A stretch of 64,000 bases of DNA, from contig NC_064042.1 in the NCBI RefSeq assembly GCF_932526225.1, positions 16,426,751 through 16,490,750 on the forward strand. The letters run 5' to 3'. The first letter of the stretch is position 1. Every line of letters begins with the position of its first letter. The DNA comes from Nematostella vectensis (lineage: Eukaryota; Cnidaria; Anthozoa; Actiniaria; Edwardsiidae). The notes beneath the pieces were generated by a model. It searched no databases, was not told the origin of the DNA, and saw nothing but the letters and a program-made list of their open reading frames with translations. A program made the position numbers and the translations under genes. Below, one piece after another: positions 33,395 through 45,284 of this stretch.

Positions 33395-33588
33395 ATTATT
33401 ATCTATTTATCTATTTATCTATTTATCTATTTATCTATTTATCTATTTATCTATTTATCTATTTATCTATTTATCTATTTATCTATTTATCTATTTATCT
33501 ATTTATCTATTTATCTATTTATCTATTTATCTATTTATCTATTTATCTATTTATCTATTTATCTATTTATTTATTTATTTATTTATAA
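33395..33588. repeat. (ATCTATTT)n microsatellite
   Basis: About 24 copies of an 8-bp unit, decaying to (ATTT)n at the right end. Confidence 0.97.
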
Positions 33589-34029
33589 AAGTCTAGTTCT
33601 AATTTGTAAGGACCTTCTAGGATCAGTGCAAACTAGTTGTTGAGGTGAAAGAAACTAAAAAAATAATTTCCCCTCAGAAAGAAAGATAATTTACAAAACT
33701 AACCTTTATTGTTCTTACCAAGCAAAAATCAAAGCAGAGAAAATATGAGAGATAACATACTATCGTTTACTCTTTTTGCCTTTTAGTCCGGCTCAGATTC
33801 GGTAATATTACAAAAAATGATGATTTAGACAGAAATAGAAGAAGCAGAATTGGTTTTGTTCAAACTATTCACATTTTAGAGATTCATTTTTGAGTACACC
33901 ATGATTATGAAAAAATAACTCTTAAAATACATACTATGGTAAAGGAAACAACAGTTTAAATTCAGAATAAACTGAACATGAACGAATAAGTAACATCTAA
34001 TCCTAAAGTACTGAATCAGAAGCGATAAA

Positions 34030-34190
34030 TTTGTTTAACTTTGAAAACGTACCATTTCATTTGTTTCAATTTGGCGAGAAACAAACATTAATAATTATAA
34101 TTTTGCTGCTTTATTGTCTTCGATTTTTTCGTCTTTAGACATGGGTCCTTTCTTATATTTTAGGCTTTTGTCTTTCTTTCATAGACTTTC
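34030..34190. repeat. Dispersed repeat shared with 63860-64000
   Basis: Shares gaaaacgtacc, ggcgagaaac, ttttgctgctttattg, cttcgatttt and cgtctttagacat in order with the right edge of the window. Roughly 80% identity by eye. No coding domain seen. Probably an interspersed element. Confidence 0.7.
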
Positions 34191-34599
34191 TTTATTCTTT
34201 CGGTATTGTAATCAGTCTTCCACCATGTTATAACCATTTTGTTGAAGGTGAAATTCGACAGCGGACTAAGAGAAAATTGTAGATTTCTTGATTTACGGAA
34301 TCCATGACTGTAATAGAGTTTCTCTAATTGTTTTCCCACTTGTTTGTGTTTTTCTCAAGTGGAGGCGACCGTGTCAGCAAAGCGTGGTTACATAGCTTGC
34401 GCAGGCAGGCGAGAACCACAAGACTCCCGTGCAATGACAAAAAAACTCAGTCGCATAGTTTTATGAACTTAGGACCTTCCCCCAAAGAATCCCCCCCCCC
34501 CCCCCTGAGACACGTCCCCTAAAACTCATGGGTACGAAAACTTCTATAACTCTACTCCAAAAAGACACAACAACAAAATATTGATTACTTATATCATAT

Positions 34600-37080
34600 C
34601 TCACTCATCAGACTCACCGTAGGTTACTTATACCATATCTCACTCATGGGATCCACTGTAGAGTGACTTCTGGAAAATCTCACTCGTGGGGTCCACTGTA
34701 GGATGGCTTATACTATATCTCACTCATGGGATCCACTGTAGGATGGCTTATAGCAAATCTCACTCATGGGGTCCACTGTAGGATGGCTTATAGCAAATCT
34801 CACTCATGGGGTCCACTGTAGGATGACTTATACCATATCTCACTCATGGGGTCCACTGTAGGATGGCTTATACCATATCTCACTCGTGGGGTCCACTGTA
34901 GGATGGCTTATACCATATCTCACTCATGGGGTCCACTGTAGGATGGCTTATACCATATCTCACTCGTGGGGTCCACTGTAGGATGGCTTATAGCAAATCT
35001 CACTCATGGGGTCCACTGTAGGATGACTTATACCATATCTCACTCGTGGGATCCACTGTAGGATGGCTTATAGCAAATCTCACTCATGGGGTCCACTGTA
35101 GGATGGCTTATACCATATCTCACTCGTGGGGTCCACTGTAGGATGGCTTATAGCAAATCTCACTCATGGGGTCCACTGTAGGATGGCTTATAGCAAATCT
35201 CACTCATGGGGTCCACTGTAGGATGGCTTATAGCAAATCTCACTCATGGGGTCCACTGTAGGATGGCTTATAGCAAATCTCACTCATGGGGTCCACTGTA
35301 GGATGGCTTATACCATATCTCACTCATGGGGTCCACTGTAGGATGACTTATACCATATCTCACTCGTGGGATCCACTGTAGGATGGCTTATAGCAAATCT
35401 CACTCATGGGGTCCACTGTAGGATGGCTTATAGCAAATCTCACTCATGGGGTCCACTGTAAGATGGCTTATAGCAAATCTCACTCATGGGGTCCACTGTA
35501 GGATGGCTTATACCATATCTCACTCATGGGGTCCACTGTAGGATGGCTTATAGCAAATCTCACTCATGGGGTCCACTGTAGGATGGCTTATACCATATCT
35601 CACTCATGGGGTCCACTGTAGGATGACTTATACCATATCTCACTCATGGGATCCACTGTAGGATGGCTTATACCATATCTCACTCATGGGATCCACTGTA
35701 GGATGGCTTATAGCAAATCTCACTCATGGGGTCCACTGTAGGATGGCTTATACCATATCTCACTCGTGGGGTCCACTGTAGGATGGCTTATAGCAAATCT
35801 CACTCATGGGGTCCACTGTAGGATGACTTATACCATATCTCACTCGTGGGATCCACTGTAGGATGGCTTATAGCAAATCTCACTCATGGGGTCCACTGTA
35901 GGATGGCTTATACCATATCTCACTCGTGGGGTCCACTGTAGGATGGCTTATAGCAAATCTCACTCATGGGGTCCACTGTAGGATGGCTTATAGCAAATCT
36001 CACTCATGGGGTCCACTGTAGGATGGCTTATAGCAAATCTCACTCATGGGGTCCACTGTAGGATGGCTTATACCATATCTCACTCATGGGGTCCACTGTA
36101 GGATGACTTATACCATATCTCACTCGTGGGATCCACTGTAGGATGGCTTATAGCAAATCTCACTCATGGGGTCCACTGTAGGATGGCTTATAGCAAATCT
36201 CACTCATGGGGTCCACTGTAAGATGGCTTATAGCAAATCTCACTCATGGGGTCCACTGTAGGATGGCTTATACCATATCTCACTCATGGGGTCCACTGTA
36301 GGATGGCTTATAGCAAATCTCACTCATGGGGTCCACTGTAGGATGGCTTATACCATATCTCACTCATGGGGTCCACTGTAGGATGACTTATACCATATCT
36401 CACTCATGGGATCCACTGTAGGATGGCTTATACCATATCTCACTCATGGGATCCACTGTAGGATGGCTTATAGCAAATCTCACTCATGGGGTCCACTGTA
36501 GGATGGCTTATAGCAAATCTCACTCATGGGATCCACTGTAGGATGGCTTATAGCAAATCTCACTCATGGGATCCACTGTAGGATGGCTTATAGCAAATCT
36601 CACTCGTGGGGTCCACTGTAGAGTGACTTCTGGAAAATCTTTCTCATGGGATCCACTGTAGGATGGCTTATAGCAAATCTCACTCATGGGGTCCACTGTA
36701 GGATGGCTTATACCATATCTCACTCGTGGGATCCACTGTAGGATGGCTTATAGCAAATCTCACTCATGGGGTCCACTGTAGGATGGCTTATAGCAAATCT
36801 CACTCATGGGGTCCACTGTAGGATGGCTTATACCATATCTCACTCATGGGGTCCACTGTAGGATGACTTATACCATATCTCACTCGTGGGATCCACTGTA
36901 GGATGGCTTATACCATATCTCACTCGTGGGATCCACTGTAGGATGGCTTATAGCAAATCTCACTCATGGGATCCACTGTAGGATGGCTTATAGCAAATCT
37001 CACTCATGGGGTCCACTGTAGGATGGCTTATAGCAAATCTCACTCGTGGGATCCACTGTAGGATGGCTTATAGCAAATCT
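34600..37080. repeat. 40-bp minisatellite with 760-bp higher-order repeat
   Basis: About 62 copies of cactcatggggtccactgta plus ggatggcttatagcaaatct. Two main types (tagcaaatct and taccatatct) are interspersed. Rare variants recur exactly 760 bp apart (agatggctta at 35461 and 36221), so blocks of 19 units were duplicated. It ends about 70 bp before exon 12. Confidence 0.97.
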
Positions 37081-37148
37081 CAAGTGTTTTAGTACAGTTC
37101 TGCATGTTACATAGAGTGGTATTCTCAGATTTTTTTTCTGATTTACAG

Positions 37149-37184
37149 ATAATCCCAAAAACAAACCTCGTCTACCAATGCAAG
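37149..37184 (+). CDS. NFRKB: NFRKB exon 12 (probable)
   Basis: Acceptor ttttttttctgatttacag, frame (Y)NPKNKPRLPMQ, donor CAAG/gtaaca. 36 bp, phase 1 in and out, compatible with exon 11. There is no clear human counterpart, and the next exon needs phase 0, so a small exon is missing after it or this exon is alternative. Confidence 0.5.
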
Positions 37185-37575
37185 GTAACAATTAATCTGT
37201 GAATTTTCTAGTACTTTTATCAACTAGTGTATCTTTTTCTCCTTCTATACCCAGAAACTGTTCACAGTATCCTGTAGTTATTTATTTTGTCTGTGCTATC
37301 TGCTGGCCCTATATGCTCTTGCTTGTTGTTAGAAGGAAAGGATTTTTTAATGGACCAGTACAACTATAAAAACGTATTCCTTTATTTAAAAAAAAATTTT
37401 GGAAGATAATAAGACATTTTAAATTAGATTAAAATTTGTGTTCATGTCATAAAAAGCGATGTAATTGTTTATCCAGGGCCACTAATGCCTCTGCATTAAC
37501 TGCCAGTTGATATTGTTAAGATTGAATTAACGTTTATTGATTATTGTGTTCATTTTTTGTTTTGTATATAACCAG

Positions 37576-37742
37576 AAGACTTATGAATGTGTTGTAGTTG
37601 ATTTAAAAAAGAAGGACAAGAAAGCCAAGTTGAAAAAGAAATTAAAGCAGAAGCTACAGCAAAAACAGGAACGCCAAGCGAGTGCCAAGAAGCAAGAAAT
37701 AAAGCAAAATACTATGAGTGAACCAGTACCTCTGTCAGACCT
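37576..37742 (+). CDS. NFRKB: NFRKB exon 13 (basic coiled region)
   Basis: Acceptor ttttgtatataaccag, then KTYECVVVDLKKKDKKAKLK, a Lys/Gln-rich helix, and SEPVPLSD before donor GACCT/gtaagt. It aligns with human ALYDLAVLKKKVKEKEEKKK. Phase 0 in, phase 2 out. An identical copy of its first 136 bases lies at 63311-63446. Confidence 0.9.
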
Positions 37743-37880
37743 GTAAGTAAAAACCTGTCGAACCTGTAAGTAAAACCCTATCAGACCTTTAAAACCTGTC
37801 AGACCTGTGAGTAAACACCTCTCAGACTTGTAACCAAAAACCTGTCAAACCTGTAAGTAAAACCCTATCAGACCTGGCGC
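37733..37880. repeat. Tandem copies of the exon 13 donor junction
   Basis: Six further imperfect copies of the exon end plus donor (cctgtcagacctgtaagtaa, ~22 bp) follow the authentic site. Four retain a GT donor: gtaagt, gtgagt, gtaacc, gtaagt. Two have lost it (ccttt, ctggc). Confidence 0.85.
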
Positions 37881-38576
37881 CCGTTTCTCGAAACACCCGA
37901 GAATTCTCGGGCTCGAAAACTTTATTTTTCATTTTTGCCCAAAATTTCGCATGTTCTCCTTTTTGAGAACCGCTTTCATGTTTTAGAACAGTTTGAACTT
38001 CCTCTTGGTTCATATTCCAAATGATTTCACTCAATAGGGCTATTTTCGAAGCTATGCTGATGCCAGAAAGTTACCCGAAAAGTATCGGGTGACTGCGAGG
38101 TCCCGAGAACTTTCTTAATATTTAAGCCATGTGAATTTCGGGCCTGAGAAGTTCGGGAAAGTTCAAAATCTATAAATCTATAAAGGGAATCATCTTTTAC
38201 ATGATCTTTGTGGTCAAATACGATGTTTGACGATATTTCAACACATTGAGATACCATAAATTTTATAGAAATTAGCCAGCTTTTCAAATTTAAGGAATAA
38301 ATGTTGTGAGAAAGGAGGCCCTGTAAGTAATAGCTTGTCAATTTTTTTAACCTGTGTCGAATTTTTTTTTGGCATATTAAAAGAGCTTGAGCCTCTTAGC
38401 CACGACTAATGGTTGATACGTAGCACAGTTGAAATATTACACTTCAAATGGAATCACTCAAAATACCCAAATAGTCATGTTCTTAAACCAGAAAATAAAT
38501 ATGGTAGTCAATTACAAATGGTTACTACATAACGCCTCAAATGGTTAATAGTTTTACTTATTATTTCTCTGCACAG

Positions 38577-38670
38577 GCCGCCTGCACCAAGTGGAAAATT
38601 ATCCTGCTTCTTTAGCTTATTACGAGAAGTTTTCTACACCCTCCAAGACCTCAAGGGAACACTACAAAAG
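38577..38670 (+). CDS. NFRKB: NFRKB exon 14 (winged-helix start)
   Basis: Acceptor ttatttctctgcacag completes the split Leu, then PPAPSGKLSCFFSLLREVFY and TLQDLKGTLQK, donor AAG/gtgctt. It aligns with human SSFFSLLLEILLLE, the first helix of the NFRKB winged-helix-like domain. Phase 0 out. Confidence 0.92.
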
Positions 38671-38993
38671 GTGCTTTAAAGATGCAAATGCAATTTATTG
38701 CCTTTTCGTTGCTTTGGACCAATGTGTACTCACGACGATGGGTGGAAATCTAAACAAAAAGCAAAGGAACTTGTGTCAATTGTTTCAAAAATTCAAATCT
38801 AAAATCATTCCTATCTACATACATCTACATACATATATTAATAATGTCTTTGTATCAGATACTGTTTTGTTACAAAATTCGCTAAATTGGCAACCTGTGT
38901 AAATAAAGTAAAAACACAATTCAGGCAGATTTAGTCATGCATTTGTATTACAGATTATATCCACTAAAAGTAACCTTTAGTTTCTTTTCGCAG

Positions 38994-39020
38994 ATTGAGG
39001 AGCAAGTCCGCTCCTGGCAG
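38994..39020 (+). CDS. NFRKB: NFRKB exon 15
   Basis: A 27-bp micro-exon, IEEQVRSWQ, between acceptor tttcttttcgcag and donor CAG/gtgaga. It aligns with human LEERVLDWQ. Phase 0 on both sides. Followed by a 6-kb minisatellite. Confidence 0.92.
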
Positions 39021-39063
39021 GTGAGATATTAATATAATGAGCAAAATGCAAATAGTCTATCCC

Positions 39064-42000
39064 CTCTTCAGGACTAAGTTGCCTTCAGGACTAGTAAAGT
39101 TGCCTTCAGGACTAGTAGAGTTGCCTTCAGGACTAGTAGAGTTGCCTTCAGGACTAGCAGAGTTGCCTTCAGGACTAGTAGAGTTGCCTTCAGGACTAGT
39201 AGAGTTGCCTTCAGGACTAGCAGAGTTGCCTTCAGGACTAGTAGAGTTGCCTTCAGGACTAGTAGAGTTGCCTTCAGGACTAGCAGAGTTGCCTTCAGGA
39301 CTAGTAGAGTTGCCTTCAGGACTAGCAGAGTTGCCTTCAGGACTAGTAGAGTTGCCTTCAGGACTAGCAGAGTTGCCTCCAGGACTAGTAGAGTTGCCTT
39401 CAGGACTAGTAGAGTTACCTTCAGGACTAGTAGAGTTGCCTTCAGGACTAGTAGAGTTGCCTTCAGGACTAGCAGAGTTGCCTTCAGGACTAGTAGAGTT
39501 GCCTTCAGGACTAGCAGAGTTGCCTCCAGGACTAGCAGAGTTGCCTTCAGGACTAGTAGAGTTGCCTTCAGGACTAGCAGAGTTGCCTTCAGGACTAGTA
39601 GAGTTGCCTTCAGGACTAGTAGAGTTGCCTTCAGGACTAGTAGAGTTGCCTTCAGGACTAGTAGAGTTGCCTTAAGGACTAGTAGAGTTGCCTTCAGGAC
39701 TAGCAGAGTTGCCTTCAGGACTAGTAGAGTTGCCTTCAAGACTAGTAGAGTTGCCTTCAGGACTAGCAGAGTTGCCTTCAGGACTAGCAGAATTGCCTTC
39801 AGGACTAGCAGAATTGCCTTCAGGACTAGTAGAGTTGCCCTCAGGACTAGTAGAGTTGCCTTCAGGACTAGTAGAGTTGCCTTCAGTACTAGCAGAGTTG
39901 CCTTCAGGACTAGTAGAGTTGCCTTCAGGACTAGCAGAGTTGCCTTCAGTAGTGTTAGAGTTGCCTTTAGACTAGTAGAGTTGCCTAGTAGAGTTGCCTT
40001 CAGGACTAGTAGAGTTGCCTTCAGGACTAGTAGAGTTGCCTTCAGGACTAGCAGAGTTGCCTTCAGGACTAGTAGAGTTGCCTTCAGGACTAGCAGAGTT
40101 GCCTTCAGGACTAGTAGAGTTGCCTTCAGGACTAGCAGAGTTGCCTTCAGGACTAGAAGAGTTGCCTTCAGAACTAGTAGAGTTGCCTTCAGGACTAGCA
40201 GAGTTGCCTCCAGGACTGTTAGAGTTGCCTTCAGGACTAGTAGAGTTGCCTTCAGGACTAGCAGAGTTGCCTTCAGGACTAGCAGAGTTGCCTTCAGGAC
40301 TAGTAGAGTTGCCTTCAGGACTAGTAGAGTTGCCTTCAGGACTAGTAGAGTTGCCTTCAGGACTAGCAGAGTTGCCTTCAGGACTAGCAGAATTGCCTTC
40401 AGGACTAGCAGAATTGCCTTCAGGACTAGTAGAGTTGCCCTCAGGACTAGTAGAGTTGCCTTCAGGACTAGTAGAGTTGCCTTCAGTACTAGCAGAGTTG
40501 CCTTCAGGACTAGTAGAGTTGCCTTCAGGACTAGCAGAGTTGCCTTCAGGACTAGAAGAGTTGCCTTCAGAACTAGTAGAGTTGCCTTCAGGACTAGTAG
40601 AGTTGCCTCCAGGACTGTTAGAGTTGCCTTCAGGACTAGCAGAGTTGCCTTCAGGATTGCAGGGTTGCCTTCAGGACTAGTAGAGTTGCCTTCAGGACTA
40701 GTAGAGTTGCCTTCAGGACTAGTAGAGTTGCCTTCAGGACTAGTAGAGTTGCCTTCAGGACTAGCAGAGTTGCCTTCAGGACTAGTAGAGTTGCCTTCAG
40801 GACTAGCAGAGTTGCCTTCAGGACTAGTAGAGTTGCCTTCAGGACTAGTAGAGTTGCCTTCAGGACTAGTAGAGTTGCCTTCAGGACTAGCAGAGTTGCC
40901 TTCAGGACTAGTAGAGTTGCCTTCAGGACTAGCAGAGTTGCCTTCAGAACTAGTAGAGTTGCCTTCAGGACTAGTAGAGTTGCCTCCAGGACTGTTAGAG
41001 TTGCCTTCAGGACTAGTAGAGTTGCCTTCAGGACTAGCAGAGTTGCCTTCAGGACTAGTAGAGTTGCCTTCAGGACTAGCAGAGTTGCCTTCAGGACTAG
41101 TAGAGTTGCCTTCAGGACTAGTAGAGTTGCCTTCAGGACTAGTAGAGTTGCCTTCAGGACTAGTAGAGTTGGCTTCAGGACTAGTAGAGTTGGCTTCAGG
41201 ACTAGTAGAGTTGCCTTTAGGACTAGTAGAGTTGCCTTCAGGACAAGTAGAGTTGCCTTCAGGACTAGTAGAGTTGCCTTCAGGACTAGCAGAGTTGCCT
41301 TCAGGACTAGTAGAGTTGCCTTCAGGACTAGCAGAGTTGCCTTCAGGACTAGTAGAGTTGCCTTCAGGACTAGTAGAGTTGCCTTCAGGACTAGTAGAGT
41401 TGCCTTCAGGACTAGCAGAGTTGCCTTCAGGACTAGTAGAGTTGCCTTCAGGACTAGCAGAGTTGCCTTCAGTACTGTTAGAGTTGCCTTTAGACTAGTA
41501 GAGTTGCCTTAAGGACTAGTAGAGTTGCCTTCAGGACTAGCAGAGTTGCCTTCAGGACTAGTAGAGTTGCCTTCAAGACTAGTAGAGTTGCTTTCAGGAC
41601 TAGTAGAGTTGCCTTCAGGACTAGCAGAGTTGCATTCAGGACTAGTAGAGTTGCCTTCAGGACTAGTAGAGTTGCCTTCAGGACTAGCACAGTTGCCTTC
41701 AGGACTAGTAGAGTTGCCTTCAGGACTGTTAGTGTTGCCTTCAGGACTAGTAGAGTTGCCTTAAGGACTAGTAGAGTTGCCTTCAGGACTAGCAGAGTTG
41801 CCTTCAGGACTAGTATAGTTGCCTTCAGGACTAGCAGAGTTGCCTTCAGGACTAGTAGAGTTGCCTTAAGGACTAGTAGAGTTGCCTTCAGGACTGTTAG
41901 AGTTGCCTTCAGGACTAGTAGAGTTGCCTTCAGGACTAGTAGAGTTGCCTTCAGGACTACCAGAGTTGCCTTCAGGACTAGTAGAGTTGCCTTCAGGACT

Positions 42001-45000
42001 AGTAGAGTTGCCTTCAGGACTGTTAGTGTTGCCTTCAGGACTAGTAGAGTTGCCTTCAGGACTAGTAGAGTTGCCTTCAGGACTAGCAGAGTTGCCTTCA
42101 GGACTAGTATAGTTGCCTTCAGGACTAGCAGAGTTGCCTTAAGGACTAGTAGAGTTGCCTTCAGGACTGTTAGAGTTGCCTTCAGGACTAGTAGAGTTGC
42201 CTTCAGGACTAGTAGAGTTGCCTTCAGGACTACCAGAGTTGCCTTCAGGACTAGTAGAGTTGCCTTCAGGACTAGTAGAGTTGCCTTCAGGACCAGTAGA
42301 GTTGCCTTCAGGACTAGCAGAGTTGCCTCCAGGACTAGTAGAGTTGTCTTCAGGACTAGTAGAGTTGCCTCCAGGACTGTTAGAGTTGCCTTCAGGACTA
42401 GCAGAGTTGCCTTCAGGACTGTTAGAGTTGCCTTCAGGACTAGTAGAGTTGCCTTCAGGACTAGCAGAGTTGCCTTCAGGACTAGTAGAGTTGCCTTCAG
42501 GACTAGTAGAGTTGCCTTCAGGACTAGTAGAGTTGCCTTCAGTACTAGCAGAGTTGCCTTCAGGACTAGTAGAGTTGCCTTCAGGACTAGCAGAGTTGCC
42601 TTCAGGACTAGAAGAGTTGCCTTCAGAACTAGTAGAGTTGCCTTCAGGACTAGTAGAGTTGCCTCCAGGACTGTTAGAGTTGCCTTCAGGACTAGCAGAG
42701 TTGCCTTCAGGATTGCAGGGTTGCCTTCAGGACTAGTAGAGTTGCCTTCAGGACTAGTAGAGTTGCCTTCAGGACTAGTAGAGTTGCCTTCAGGACTAGT
42801 AGAGTTGCCTTCAGGACTAGCAGAATTGCCTTCAGGACTAGTAGAGTTGCCTTCAGGACTAGTAGAGTTGCCTTCAGGACTAGTAGAGTTGCCTTCAGGA
42901 CTAGTAGAGTTGCCTTCAGGACTAGTAGAGTTGCCTTCAGGACTAGCAGAGTTGCCTTCAGGACTAGTAGAGTTGCCTTCAGGACTAGCAGAGTTGCCTT
43001 CAGGACTAGAAGAGTTGCCTTCAGAACTAGTAGAGTTGCCTGCAGGACTAGTAGAGTTGCCTCCAGGACTGTTAGAGTTGCCTTCAGGACTAGCAGAGTT
43101 GCCTTCAGGATTGCAGGGTTGCCTTCAGGACTAGTAGAGTTGCCTTCAGGACTAGTAGAGTTGCCTTCAGGACTAGTAGAGTTGCCTTCAGGACTAGTAG
43201 AGTTGCCTTCAGGACTAGTAGAGTTGCCTTCAGGACTAGCAGAATTGCCTTCAGGACTAGTAGAGTTGCCTTCAGGACTAGCAGAGTTGCCTTCAGGACT
43301 AGTAGAGTTGGCTTCAGGACTAGTAGAGTTGCCTTTAGGACTAGTAGAGTTGCCTTCAGGACAAGTAGAGTTGCCTTCAGGACTAGTAGAGTTGCCTTCA
43401 GGACTAGCAGAGTTGCCTTCAGGACTAGTAGAGTTGCCTTCAGGACTAGCAGAGTTGCCTTCAGGACTAGTAGAGTTGCCTTCAGGACTAGTAGAGTTGC
43501 CTTCAGGACTAGTAGAGTTGCCTTCAGGACTAGCAGAGTTGCCTTCAGGACTAGTAGAGTTGCCTTCAGGACTAGCAGAGTTGCCTTCAGTACTGTTAGA
43601 GTTGCCTTTAGACTAGTAGAGTTGCCTTAAGGACTAGTAGAGTTGCCTTCAGGACTAGCAGAGTTGCCTTCAGGACTAGTAGAGTTGCCTTCAAGACTAG
43701 TAGAGTTGCCTTCAGGACTAGTAGAGTTGCCTTCAGGACTAGCAGAGTTGCATTCAGGACTAGTAGAGTTGCCTTCAGTACTGTTAGAGTTGCCTTTAGA
43801 CTAGTAGAGTTGCCTTAAGGACTAGTAGAGTTGCCTTCAGGACTAGCAGAGTTGCCTTCAGGACTAGTAGAGTTGCCTTCAAGACTAGTAGAGTTGCCTT
43901 CAGGACTAGTAGAGTTGCCTTCAGGACTAGCAGAGTTGCATTCAGGACTAGTAGAGTTGCCTTCAGGACTAGTAGAGTTGCCTTCAGGACTAGTAGAGTT
44001 GCCTTAAGGACTAGTAGAGTTGCCTTCAGGACTAGCAGAGTTGCCTTCAGGACTAGTAGAGTTGCCTTCAAGACTAGTAGAGTTGCCTTCAGGACTAGTA
44101 GAGTTGCCTTCAGGACTAGCAGAGTTGCATTCAGGACTAGTAGAGTTGCCTTAAGGACTAGTAGAGTTGCCTTCAGGACTAGCAGAGTTGCCTTCAGGAC
44201 TAGTATAGTTGCCTTCAGGACTAGCAGAGTTGCCTTCAGGACTAGTAGAGTTGCCTTAAGGACTAGTAGAGTTGCCTTCAGGACTGTTAGAGTTGCCTTC
44301 AGGACTAGTAGAGTTGCCTTCAGGACTAGTAGAGTTGCCTTCAGGACTACCAGAGTTGCCTTCAGGACTAGTAGAGTTGCCTTCAGGACTAGTAGAGTTG
44401 CCTTCAGGACTGTTAGTGTTGCCTTCAGGACTAGTAGAGTTGCCTTAAGGACTAGTAGAGTTGCCTTCAGGACTAGCAGAGTTGCCTTCAGGACTAGTAT
44501 AGTTGCCTTCAGGACTAGCAGAGTTGCCTTCAGGACTAGTAGAGTTGCCTTAAGGACTAGTAGAGTTGCCTTCAGGACTGTTAGAGTTGCCTTCAGGACT
44601 AGTAGAGTTGCCTTCAGGACTAGTAGAGTTGCCTTCAGGACTACCAGAGTTGCCTTCAGGACTAGTAGAGTTGCCTTCAGGACTAGTAGAGTTGCCTTCA
44701 GGACCAGTAGAGTTGCCTTCAGGACTAGCAGAGTTGCCTCCAGGACTGTTAGAGTTGCCTTCAGGACTAGCAGAGTTGTCTTCAGGACTAGTAGAGTTGC
44801 CTCCAGGACTAGTAGAGTTGCCTCCAGGACTGTTAGAGTTGCCTTCAGGACTAGCAGAGTTGCCTTCAGGATTGCAGGGTTGCCTTCAGGACTAGCAGAG
44901 TTGCCTTCAGGACTAGTAGAGTTGCCTTCAGGACTAGTAGAGTTGCCTTTAGACGAGTAGAGTTGCCTTCAGGACTAGTACAGTTGCCTTCAGGACTAGT

Positions 45001-45015
45001 ACAGTTGCCTTAAAG
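39064..45015. repeat. 21-bp minisatellite, ~6 kb, with higher-order repeats
   Basis: About 280 copies of ggactagtagagttgccttc plus a. Variants (agcaga, gttaga, tccagg, aattgcc) are shared between distant blocks. The marker gattgcagggttgcc recurs at about 40655, 42711, 43109 and 44870. The marker ttcagtactgtta before a shortened unit recurs near 41470, 43590 and 43775. Being a multiple of 3, the unit leaves several frames open (LPSGLVE repeats); these are not genes. Confidence 0.98.
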
Positions 45016-45096
45016 ACTAGTTCAGTTTCACGTCAATTTGCCATTGTCTGTGTAGCTATCGTTCAGTTTCACGTCAAACCATCATTGTTTGTTTAG
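45016..45096. repeat. Duplicated exon 16 acceptor region
   Basis: tagttcagtttcacgtcaa then ttgccattgtctgtgtag is repeated as tcgttcagtttcacgtcaa then accatcattgtttgtttag, the authentic acceptor. The exon start itself (gcatcgtacagttttacttc plus aag) is a third diverged copy of the unit. Confidence 0.75.
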
Positions 45097-45196
45097 GCAT
45101 CGTACAGTTTTACTTCAAGTCCTTGGAGTGCACAGCAAGAAGATTGGGTCAAGCTTGTCTACTCATCACTTATGTACTTGTCCGGAAGCTCTGGGG
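45097..45196 (+). CDS. NFRKB: NFRKB exon 16 (winged helix)
   Basis: Acceptor cattgtttgtttag, then ASYSFTSSPWSAQQEDWVKL and VYSSLMYLSGSSG, donor GGGG/gtgagt. It aligns with human NSWFSAAPNWAELVLPALQY and LAGES. Phase 0 in, phase 1 out. Confidence 0.93.
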
Positions 45197-45284
45197 GTGA
45201 GTTATCAGCAATATGCTTTACAGTCTGAGGATCCTTGACAATGTTGGTTAAGTTTTGTTTTGTTTTGACACCGCCACTGCCACC

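Noticed and set aside
34600-37080. CRISPR-like array
   Set aside because: Direct repeats here and elsewhere are contiguous with no unique spacers, and the genome is eukaryotic.
39037-44895. Long frames of LPSGLVE, VAFRTSR and KATLLVL repeats
   Set aside because: The 21-bp unit is a multiple of three without stops in several frames on both strands. No start context, splice context or family supports translation.
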